From positions 248,001-312,000 of the forward strand of contig NZ_CANKYH010000004.1 of assembly GCF_947487915.1 (NCBI RefSeq): a stretch of 64,000 bases of DNA, given 5' to 3'. The position numbers were made by a program, and so were the translations under genes. The notes below the pieces were generated by a model. That model was given only the letters and a program-made list of their open reading frames with translations, was not told the DNA's origin and ran no database searches. Below, one piece after another: positions 50,015 to 57,439 of this stretch (position 1 is its first letter; every line of letters starts with the position of its first letter). Origin of the DNA: an uncultured Serinicoccus sp. GTDB taxonomy: Bacteria; Actinomycetota; Actinomycetes; Actinomycetales; Dermatophilaceae.

Positions 50015-51571
50015 TCAGGCTACGGGCTCGGAGTATGCCGTGCCCGTCGCCGCGACCCTTTGGCCGCGCTCGCGCGCGGGCTCAGCGGGTGGCTCCGAGC
50101 GACCGTCCGTGGTCTTGGGTGCCGGGCGGACGAAGAAGCTGAGGACGAAGACACCCACGGTGATGCCGGTGGCGACGAGCAGGGCGGTGCCGATGCCGCC
50201 CTCCAGGGCCTCCCGCTCGCCCAGGCCCGAGGCCCCGAGCTGCAACGCCCGGGTCTCCATGACGGTGACGACCAGCGCGGTACCGGCGGCGGCCGCCACC
50301 TGCTGGCCGGTGCCGACCATGGCGCTGCCGTGCGAGTAGAGCCGCCCGGGCAGCGAGCTCAGGCCGGTGGTGAAGCACGGTGTGAAGACGCAGGCCAGCG
50401 ACAGGCTCACGACCACGTGCAGACCCACCAGCCCCCACCAGGGCACCTGGTCAGCGAGCAGGGCCATGCCGGCCATACCGGCCACCAGCCCGGCTCCGCC
50501 CGGGATGACGAGCGGCCGGGGGCCCACGCGGTCGTAGATGCGCCCGACGGTCGGCCCGAGCAGGCCCATGGCCAGCCCCCCGGGCATGAGCATGAGCCCG
50601 GAGGCGAGGGTGCCGAAGCCGCGCACCTGCTGCAGCAGGATCGGCAGCAGCAGCATCGCCCCGATGAGCGACATGAAGCCCAGGCAGAGCAGGGCGAGGG
50701 GAACGACATACCTCGTGATGCGCAGGGCGCGCAGGTCGAGGAAGACGAGGGACTCGTCCCGGCGGGCGAGCCACAGCTGACGCCACACGAAGACCGCGAG
50801 GGCGCCCACCCCGACCCCGAGCGACCAGGCGGGGCCGACCGGGCCCGCAGCGCCTTCACCCAGGGCGGACAGGCCGTAGACGAGACCACCGAAGCCCAGC
50901 GCGGTGAGCAGGGCGCTGAGCACGTCGAGCCGGGCGGCGCGGCCGGGTTCGTCGCCGCGCAGCAGGCGGCCCCCGGCGAGGGTCATGAGGATGGCGATGG
51001 GCAGCACCAGGCCGAACAGCCAGCGCCAGGAGGCGAACTCCAGGATCAGGCCGGAGACGGGCGGGCCCATCGCGGGCGCGACCGAGATGGCGAGGGTGAG
51101 GTTGCCCATGACGCCGCCGCGTCGCTCCGCCGGCACGAGGGTCATGATCGTCGTCATGAGCAGCGGCATCATCACCGCCGTGCCGCTGGCCTGGACCACC
51201 CGGGCCAGCAGCAGCACCTCGAAGGTCGGCGCGAGGGCGGCGAGAGCGGTGCCCGTGATGAAGACCCCCATGGCCAGCAGGTAGGCCGTGCGCAGGCTGA
51301 GCCGCTGCAGCAACCAGCCGGTCATCGGGATGACCACGGCCATGGTGAGCAGGAAGCCGGTCGTGAGCCACTGACCGGTGCCCGCGTCCACCCCGAAGGC
51401 GTCCATGAGCGGCGGGAGCGCGTTGAGCATCAGCGTCTCGTTGAGGATGACGACGAACGCCGAGGCCGTGAGCACCCGCAGCACCAGCCGCACGCGCGCC
51501 TCGTCCGGGGGTGCGGCGGCGGTGGTGGTGCGCTCGGGCGCTGTCGACACAGGGGTCTCCTCGCAGGTCAT
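50015..51571 (-). CDS. MFS drug-efflux transporter, DHA2 (EmrB/QacA-like)
   Basis: 518 residues with about 14 hydrophobic segments. It opens VVILNETLMLNALPPLMDAFGVDAGTGQWLTTGFLLTMAVVIP, typical of DHA2 exporters, with the motif C-like GNLTLAISVAPAMGPPVSGLILEFASWRWLF. Gene is divergent from dnaG; the 164-bp gap holds the dnaG promoter. No TetR-like regulator is adjacent. Confidence 0.92.
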   Translation of the reverse strand: MTCEETPVSTAPERTTTAAAPPDEARVRLVLRVLTASAFVVILNETLMLNALPPLMDAFGVDAGTGQWLTTGFLLTMAVVIPMTGWLLQRLSLRTAYLLAMGVFITGTALAALAPTFEVLLLARVVQASGTAVMMPLLMTTIMTLVPAERRGGVMGNLTLAISVAPAMGPPVSGLILEFASWRWLFGLVLPIAILMTLAGGRLLRGDEPGRAARLDVLSALLTALGFGGLVYGLSALGEGAAGPVGPAWSLGVGVGALAVFVWRQLWLARRDESLVFLDLRALRITRYVVPLALLCLGFMSLIGAMLLLPILLQQVRGFGTLASGLMLMPGGLAMGLLGPTVGRIYDRVGPRPLVIPGGAGLVAGMAGMALLADQVPWWGLVGLHVVVSLSLACVFTPCFTTGLSSLPGRLYSHGSAMVGTGQQVAAAAGTALVVTVMETRALQLGASGLGEREALEGGIGTALLVATGITVGVFVLSFFVRPAPKTTDGRSEPPAEPARERGQRVAATGTAYSEPVA

Positions 51572-51694
51572 GGTGGGTAGGACGGCCGTCGCCGGAACAA
51601 CTCATCGGCGGGCCGTCGCATTCCATCCTCGGCGTGGGCCTACCTCGTCGTCCCCAGGTGCTCGACCGGCCCGGAGGGCGTCGGTGGTGCGACC

Positions 51695-51700
51695 TAGACT
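51695..51700 (+). promoter_or_regulatory. -10 element TAGACT of dnaG
   Basis: TAGACT lies 36 bases before the GTG at 51736. A purine-rich GCGGAGGAGG is just upstream of the start. Unlike glyS, dnaG would have a leader with a ribosome site. Confidence 0.45.
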
Positions 51701-51735
51701 CGGGTCAGGCGGCGCGCGGAGCGGAGGAGGTGACG

Positions 51736-53670
51736 GTGCCCAGGATCAAGGACGAGGACGTCAAGGCGGTCAAGGAGCGGGCCTCCATCGAGGAGGTCGT
51801 GCGCGAGCACGTGACCCTGCGCACCGCCGGGGTGGGCGCCATGAAGGGGCTGTGCCCGTTCCACGACGAGAAGACGCCCTCCTTCCAGATCCGCACGACG
51901 GTCGGCAGCTACCACTGCTTCGGCTGCGGGGTGGGCGGGGACGTCATCTCCTTCCTCATGGAGATCGACCACCTCACCTTCTCCGAGGCGGTGGAGCGCC
52001 TCGCGGACAAGCTGGGGATCACCCTGCGCTACGAGGAGACCGGTCCGGGCGGGGGCGGGCGTGGGGAGCAGGCGCCGGTCGGGCAGCGGACCCGGCTCAT
52101 GGAGGCGCACCGGGTGGCCGAGGAGTTCTACCACGAGGCGCTGCTGCGCTCGGGGGAGGGACGCAAGGGCCGGGACTTCTTGCGCGACAAGGGGTTCACC
52201 GGGGGGCACGCTGCGCAGTTCATGGTGGGGTATGCCCCGCGTGAGGGCACCGCGCTCGTCTCCCACCTGCGGCTCAAGGGGTTCACCGAGGAGGAGCTGG
52301 TGCTGGGGGGTCTGGCCAACCGGCGCGGACGCGGTCTCTCGGACCGCTTCCAGGGGCGGGTCCTGTGGCCGATCCGGGCCATCACCGGCGACACCGTGGG
52401 CTTCGGCGCGCGACGGCTCTACGACGACGACTGGAGCCCGGCGAAGTACCTCAACACCTCCGAGACGCCGATCTACAAGAAGACCGGCGTGCTCTACGGC
52501 CTCGACCTGGCCAAGAAGGCCATCGCCACCGAGCGGACGGCGGTGGTGGTCGAGGGCTACACCGATGTCATGGCGGCCCATCTGGCGGGGGTGGGCACGG
52601 CCGTGGCGACCTGCGGCACCGCCTTCGGCAGCGACCACATCTCCATCCTGCGGCGGATCCTGCGCGACGAGGCCGGCCGTGCCCCGGCCAAGGTCATCTT
52701 CACCTTCGACGGCGACGCCGCCGGGCAGAAGGCGGCGATGAAGGCCTTCGAGCAGGACCAGCGCTGGGCGGCGCAGTCCTACGTCGCGGTCGCTGCCGAC
52801 GGGCAGGACCCCAACGACCTGTGGATCGCCACGAAGGACGACGAGGGGGAGGACCAGGGGCGGGCCGTCCGGGAGCTCGTGGCCTCGGCCACCCCGCTCT
52901 TCGAGTTCGCGGTCCGCACCACCCTGGCGCCCTACGACCTCTCCGAGGCGGCCCAGCGGGTGCAGGCCGTGCGGGCCGTCGCGCCCATCCTCGCCCAGAT
53001 CAAGGACCGCACCCTGCGCCCCGAGGTCGTCCGGGACGTCTCCGGATGGATGGGGATCGACCCAGACCTGCTGACCACCGAGGTCGCCCGGGCCGCCAAC
53101 CGACCGCCGCCCACGGCGCCTGCAGCCCGCCAGCAGATCTCCCCGGCGGAGGAGGGTCCTCCCGCACCGACCCTCCCGCAGCCGGACCTGCGAGACCCGG
53201 TCCAGGTCGCGGAGCGGCAGCTGGTGCAGGTGGCGCTGCAGTATCCCCTCGCCGTCGTGCCCGAGGACATGGACGAGCTGGAGCCTGAGGCGTTGCGCGC
53301 GCCCATGCACCGGGCGGTCTGGCACGCCATGCGCCAGGCCGGAGGCATCGAGGGCGCGGCGCAGCGCAGCGTGCGGGGCTGGGTGGAGGCGGTGCTCGTC
53401 GGCACGCCACCGCCGGTCCACCCGCTCGTGCACGAGCTGTCGGTGGCGACGCTGCCCGACCGCCTCGACCCCGAGTCCGGCATGCCCCGCGAGGCGTTCG
53501 TCGACTGGCTGGTCCTGCGGGTGCGGTTGGCCGGCGTCGAGCAGGAGGTGGGCGACCTGCTGGGGCAGCAGTCCCGGGCGCCGGAGGGCAGCCCGGACAA
53601 GCGCCGACTGGACGAGCGGCTCATGGAGCTGCACCGCGAACGGGCCCGGCTACGGTCCAGGATGGAGTGA
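51736..53670 (+). CDS. dnaG: DNA primase DnaG
   Basis: 644 residues. The CHC2 zinc finger is C40, H43, C61, C64 (GLCPFHDEKTPSF and HCFGCGVGGD). The Toprim core has TAVVVEGYTDVMAAHLAG and FTFDGDAAGQKAAMKAF. A C-terminal helicase-binding domain follows a Pro-rich linker near 455-475. GTG at 51736 is chosen over the GTG two codons earlier because it leaves a proper gap from the GGAGG site. Confidence 0.95.
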   Translation: MPRIKDEDVKAVKERASIEEVVREHVTLRTAGVGAMKGLCPFHDEKTPSFQIRTTVGSYHCFGCGVGGDVISFLMEIDHLTFSEAVERLADKLGITLRYEETGPGGGGRGEQAPVGQRTRLMEAHRVAEEFYHEALLRSGEGRKGRDFLRDKGFTGGHAAQFMVGYAPREGTALVSHLRLKGFTEEELVLGGLANRRGRGLSDRFQGRVLWPIRAITGDTVGFGARRLYDDDWSPAKYLNTSETPIYKKTGVLYGLDLAKKAIATERTAVVVEGYTDVMAAHLAGVGTAVATCGTAFGSDHISILRRILRDEAGRAPAKVIFTFDGDAAGQKAAMKAFEQDQRWAAQSYVAVAADGQDPNDLWIATKDDEGEDQGRAVRELVASATPLFEFAVRTTLAPYDLSEAAQRVQAVRAVAPILAQIKDRTLRPEVVRDVSGWMGIDPDLLTTEVARAANRPPPTAPAARQQISPAEEGPPAPTLPQPDLRDPVQVAERQLVQVALQYPLAVVPEDMDELEPEALRAPMHRAVWHAMRQAGGIEGAAQRSVRGWVEAVLVGTPPPVHPLVHELSVATLPDRLDPESGMPREAFVDWLVLRVRLAGVEQEVGDLLGQQSRAPEGSPDKRRLDERLMELHRERARLRSRME

Positions 53671-53673
53671 GAC

Positions 53674-54255
53674 ATGAGATGGTTCCGGACCCGCACGATC
53701 GGCGCGACCCCCAAGCCGGAGGGTGACCCCACCGATGTGCCCGCTGCGGTCAGGCCGGAGCTGGCCGCGGGTGAGCAGGTGCTCGCCAGCGCCCAGGAGG
53801 ACGGCGCCGGCCACTGGGTGCTGCTGACGACCTTCCGGCTCCTGGAGGTCGCTGAGGGTGGCCAGATCCTGGTCGAGCGTCCCTGGCACGAGGTCGACAC
53901 CGGCGCCTGGGATCCCGACCTGTGGGCGCTCGCCGTGTCCTTCGTCGACCAGCTCGGCGGGCGCCAGTGGGTGCTGCAGCGGCGCACCGGACCGGGAATG
54001 GTGCCGCAGGTCTTCCGGGAGCGCACGTCGGCGAGCGTGGTGCTGCTGCGTGCGGTCGACCTCGGGCCGCGCCGCAGCGCGCGGGTCTGCATCCGCAAGG
54101 TGCTCCCGACCCGCGAGCTGGTCGAGCAGGTCCTGTGGGGCCGCGGGGCGGGGGAGTCCGACGCCGAGCTGGCCGCCGCCGTCCGGGCCGCGCGCGTCGA
54201 CCTGCGCGACCAGGTGGGCCTGCCGCCGCAGCCCCCCGAGGACCGGGCGAGCTGA
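53674..54255 (+). CDS. Conserved hypothetical protein downstream of dnaG
   Basis: 193 residues. EQVLASAQEDGAGHWVLLTTFRLLEV and PWHEVDTGAWDPDLWALAVSFVDQLGGRQWVL suggest a small beta-barrel of PH-like type. Families like this are common right after dnaG in actinobacteria. The function is unknown. It begins three bases after dnaG and ends 57 bp before tRNA-Asn. Confidence 0.8.
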   Translation: MRWFRTRTIGATPKPEGDPTDVPAAVRPELAAGEQVLASAQEDGAGHWVLLTTFRLLEVAEGGQILVERPWHEVDTGAWDPDLWALAVSFVDQLGGRQWVLQRRTGPGMVPQVFRERTSASVVLLRAVDLGPRRSARVCIRKVLPTRELVEQVLWGRGAGESDAELAAAVRAARVDLRDQVGLPPQPPEDRAS

Positions 54256-54311
54256 GCCGCGCGAGGATTTCGGCGCGAGGCCTCGGTCTTGCTAGAGTGC
54301 CTGCTGCACGA

Positions 54312-54384
54312 TCCCCTGTAGCTCAATTGGCAGAGCAGCCGGCTGTTAACCGGCAGGTTACTGGTTCGAGTCCAGTCGGGGGAG
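54312..54384 (+). tRNA. tRNA-Asn (anticodon GTT)
   Basis: 73 bases ending in discriminator G, without encoded CCA. The acceptor TCCCCTG pairs with CGGGGGA (one T:G). The D arm has GTAGCTCAATTGGCAGAGC, the anticodon arm GCCGG-CTGTTAA-CCGGC gives GTT, and the T arm has GGTTCGAGTCC. A TAGAGT hexamer at 54293-54298 is a plausible -10. tRNA-Asn genes are frequent integration sites. Confidence 0.97.
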
Positions 54385-54393
54385 CGCATCCAC

Positions 54394-54433
54394 ACCCCCT
54401 CTGACCAGCAGTGATAGGTCAGAGGGGGTTTTT
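54394..54433 (+). terminator. Rho-independent terminator of tRNA-Asn
   Basis: A perfect 13-bp stem, ACCCCCTCTGACC with GGTCAGAGGGGGT, 10-base loop, followed by TTTT. It is the clearest classical terminator in the window. Confidence 0.93.
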
Positions 54434-54727
54434 CTGTGGGGGCTACGTGGGAAATGACAGCACTCCGACACGAGACGGGGCAATCCCTTTCGTGAGGGAG
54501 GTCCCGTTGGAGGCTGTCGCGCGATGGCCGCGGGTAAGAAGTCCCGCGGAGTGGTGGGGTGCGGGGAGTGGGCGTGCCTCTCTGACGTAGGGAGGTCATC
54601 GGCGAGATGCGCCCCCGCAAGCGGGGGGTGCCCCCAGGTGTGTACCGCCAAGTACTCACCAGAGGAGACCTCACCGATGACCCATTCCCAGTCTGCCGTG
54701 TCCGACCTGCTGGACGTGCTGGCGCAG
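54434..54727. other. Intergenic stretch with hairpin and possible transposase start, no intact gene
   Basis: No complete gene is seen. CCCCCGC-AA-GCGGGGG (54612-54627) is a strong hairpin. From ATG 54677 a frame reads MTHSQSAVSDLLDVLAQ (RBS GGAG seven bases ahead), which resembles the N-terminus of some IS256-family transposases but runs straight into the IS30 remnant. A 21-bp segment at 54541-54561 recurs at 61501. Confidence 0.35.
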
Positions 54728-54936
54728 CCGCTCAGCGGCAAGGCAAGAGATGTGGGCATGCCGCCACGCTCCCGGAACCACCGACTCCCGGCCGCCTGCA
54801 CGGCGCCGACCGCCAGTGCTGCCTCCTCGCCGATCAGCTCCTTGGCGGCTTCGACCCAGAACAACCGCTCCACGTCCCGACGCAACGAAGCCTTGCGGGG
54901 TGACGTCATCGGTGACCTGCCCGTCAGCTCGGTCAT
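54728..54936 (-). pseudogene. IS30-family transposase, N-terminal fragment
   Basis: About 70 residues from ATG 54936 (or 54909, MTSPRKASLRRDVERLF). EEAALAVGAVQAAGSRWFRERGGMPTSLALPLSG matches the helix-turn-helix region of actinobacterial IS30 transposases (EAA..GVS..VGSRWFR..GGMPP). Similarity stops at PLSG, and the rest of the protein (about 300 residues with the DDE domain) is absent. It lies beside, and is different in sequence from, the full-length copy. Confidence 0.7.
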
Positions 54937-54981
54937 CCGCACTGCTGGCCCTCCTTCACACCTCCACGCTCGGGTGTCGGC

Positions 54982-56354
54982 GACGGTTGAAGACTGTCCA
55001 CTGATCGACGGGGTGGGTTCCACTCAACGTCGCAACACCGGTGGACTTTCGGAGGCTAGCAGCGCGGTGAACAGCTGGTGCGGTGTGCGGTCGCCGAGGA
55101 CCATCCGGGGGCGGTTGTTCAGCTCGTGCTCGACAAGCGAGCAGGTGCTCGAGGGTATGGATGCCGAGGTCGGTCCCCTTGGGGAAGTAGTCGCGCAGCA
55201 GCCCGTTGGTGTTCTCGTTCGACCCGCGCTGCCAGGGTGAGTGGGAGTCACAGAAGTAGACCGAGGCACCCACGTTCCGGGTGATGCTCAGGTGTCTGGC
55301 CATCTCGGTGCCCTGGTCCCAGGTGATCGAGCGCCGCAGGTGCGGGGGGAGGTCTCCCAGGCGGGCGGCCAGCGCCTGGTGCAGTGCCTCACCGTCTCGG
55401 TAGGGCAGGTGCAGCAGGCGCACCATCCGGGTCTGGCGCTCCACCAGGGTGCCGATCGCTGAGCGCTGCTCCCGGCCAATGATGAGGTCGCCCTCCCAGT
55501 GCCCCGCCACAGTGCGGTCGGCGGGCTGGAAGGGTCGTTGGTGCACGGTCAGCATGGGTTGTTCGAACCGTGGCCGCCGTCGCTCGACGCGCTGTTGCGC
55601 GCGCCGGTGCTCTCGCCCCGTCCGCAGCGGCGATCGGCGGTGTGGCGCCAGCGGTGAGGGCCGCAGCAACGCAGATCCCGGCTGGTAGATGGCCTGGTAG
55701 ATGCTCTCGTGGCATAGCCGCATGCCAGGGTCGTCGGGGAACCGGGTACGCAGGTGCCGGCTGATCTGTTGGGGGCTCCACCGCTGGGCAAGCAGCTCCC
55801 CGACCACGCGTCGCAGCTCGGCGTTGCTCTCCACGCGCCGACGATGGTGGCGACCGCGTCGGGCGGTGGCGGTCCGGTGTGCCTCGAAGGGGCGGTACCC
55901 CTGCTTGCCGGCGTTGCGGCGCAGCTCTCGAGAGATCGTCGACTTGTCCCGCCCGACTTGCACCGCGATGGCGGTGACGGTCAGGCCCGCCTGGTGCAGG
56001 TCGGCGATCTCGATCCGCTCCTCTTGCGAGAGGTAGCGGGCGCTGATCTGTCGCACTGCCAGCCGCTCCAGCGGCGGCACGAAGCCGATGACCTCACCGC
56101 GGCGATAGACCTTGGTCCCGAAGGCCCAGTTGTTGCCGGCGCTGCGCGAGACCCCGACCTCACGGGCCGCGGCGGTGATGCTCCACCCCCTCTCGCGCAG
56201 CTGCACGAATCGGGCACGTTTGGCCGACAACGGACGTCGTCCCGGCCCCTTCTTCACACGTCGCGACAACGACCTCACACTCCCGGACTCTAGGGAGGCG
56301 TTGCGACAGTGCCTGGAAACCACCCCGTCGAAACCTGGTCACTTTTCAGCCGCC
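54982..56354 (-). mobile_element. IS30-family insertion sequence, about 1.37 kb
   Basis: Imperfect terminal inverted repeats: GACGGTTGAAGACTGTCCAC (54982-55001) and, reading inward from the other side, GGCGGCTGAAAAGTGACCAG (complement of 56335-56354); 15 of 20 bases match. They enclose one IS30 transposase gene on the minus strand. No convincing target duplication was found. Just inside the left end the sequence flanks the transposase stop. Confidence 0.75.
55024..56323 (-). pseudogene. IS30-family transposase, frameshifted near the C-terminus
   Basis: Frame 1 covers about 395 residues: helix-turn-helix parts (VRQISARYLSQEERIEIADLHQAGLTVTAIAVQVGRDKSTISRELRRN) and the DDE domain (VAGHWEGDLIIG, ITWDQGTEMARH, SPWQRGSNENTNGLLRDYFPKGTDL). 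After HTLEHLLA the homology continues in another frame as LVEHELNNRPRMVLGDRTPHQLF and ends at 55024. One surplus base in GCTTGTC (about 55135) explains the shift. GTG start at 56323 is tentative. All catalytic residues precede the shift, so residual activity is conceivable. Confidence 0.82.
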
Positions 56355-56608
56355 GTTGACATCGGGGTGGTGCGACACCGCTAGTTGCCGCCAACCCCCG
56401 TGCTGCCTGGTCCTCGCACCCGAGCAGACCTCGGACGAGACCGGGGCGTTCCCCACTTACTCAGGCGAGGCAGCAGGATTACTCAATCTCTACCGGTCAG
56501 TCAACGCGGCATGGCTTCGCCCTCCGTCACGCGGCAATATGGGAAGAGAAATAGGGCCGCATGATCGAGCTGGTCCAGCAGTTGAGGAACGACAAAGGAG
56601 GAAATGCC
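56355..56608. other. Intergenic region between IS30 and the secreted-protein gene
   Basis: 254 bp, less GC-rich than the core genome. The only signal I can support is the ribosome site AAAGGAGG at about 56594-56602. No gene and no repeat was recognised. Confidence 0.4.
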
Positions 56609-57151
56609 ATGCGCAAGTCTGCTTCTGTCCTTGGGGCCTTGGCGCTCGTCGTGACGATGTCGCCAGCCGCTGTGGCCAGCCCTGACAGCAAGCCCCAGGT
56701 CGTGGTGGACGACACGTTCGAGGTCAACATCACGTGGCCGTTCGAGTTCGCACCCGGCGAGTTCGACCCGGGCCCTTGCGACTTCGAAGGTCTCAACCTG
56801 TCGGACGTCGTCACGGTGAGGGAGACCGAGTTCTACAACCCAGACGGCACCTTCAAGAAGGCAACGGCCCATTACCACGGCACGGCGGTGTGGACCGGGC
56901 CAGACGGCAAGACTGTGACTGGGCACTACGCGTGGCACGCGACCACCGAGACCGAGGCGAGGGACGTGTGGGTCGAGACCGGCAGCTTCTGGAACGAGCA
57001 CCAGCCAGGTAGTGGTGTCATCCTGCACGAGAAGGGCAGGCACATTCTGGTGGACCGTCCGGGTGGCTTCACCTATGAAGACATCAGTGGCCCGCATGAG
57101 GTGTATGAGGACGGTTTTGGTGCGCTGTGCTCTGCCGTGGCTCCTGACTAG
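56609..57151 (+). CDS. Small secreted protein of unknown function
   Basis: 180 residues. The Sec signal peptide MRKSASVLGALALVVTMSPA is followed by AVASPDS. The mature part is acidic and aromatic, probably all-beta (FEVNITWPFEFAPGEF, DVVTVRETEFYNPDGTFKKATAHYHG, HYAWHATTETEARDVW). It ends GSGVILHEKGRHILVDRPGG. Two cysteines (CDFEG, and ALCSAVAPD at the end) could form a disulfide. RBS AAAGGAGG precedes it. Similar unnamed exported proteins occur in actinobacteria. It stands alone beside a LAL regulator and IS elements. Confidence 0.8.
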   Translation: MRKSASVLGALALVVTMSPAAVASPDSKPQVVVDDTFEVNITWPFEFAPGEFDPGPCDFEGLNLSDVVTVRETEFYNPDGTFKKATAHYHGTAVWTGPDGKTVTGHYAWHATTETEARDVWVETGSFWNEHQPGSGVILHEKGRHILVDRPGGFTYEDISGPHEVYEDGFGALCSAVAPD

Positions 57152-57439
57152 GTCCGTGCCACAGGTCGTCCTGCCCGTGCTGCTGCCGCGTGGCCCAGTT
57201 TGGCGCCACACCTGCGTGGCCCCGGGCTCGCGGACCTCATCGACTATGACGGCGTCGGGTTCACCCACGTGTTCTCCACCGCGCAGACGCAGTGCACCAC
57301 GGGCTACGAGCTCGACCCGGCAGGCCCGGACGCTGCGGATGATCTGCGGGCACGAGACCGGGTCCGACTCGCCGCGGACGACCGGTTGTCGTGATCTTGC
57401 TGGTACCGCACGCCGACCGCGGTGGACGCAGGGAGCGCG
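57152..57439. other. Intergenic region, no gene recognised
   Basis: 288 bp between convergent genes. A short plus-strand frame (57200-57394) encodes DYDGVGFTHVFSTAQTQC and looks like a decayed coding remnant, but I cannot tie it to a family. Confidence 0.3.

Noticed and set aside
55130..55140. Programmed frameshift in the IS30 transposase
   Set aside because: GCTTGTC is not a slippery heptamer, IS30 elements normally use one frame, and the shift falls after the catalytic domain; an indel is simpler.
57200..57394. 64-residue plus-strand ORF between the secreted protein and the LAL gene
   Set aside because: No ribosome site or recognised family; reported only as possible decayed coding sequence.
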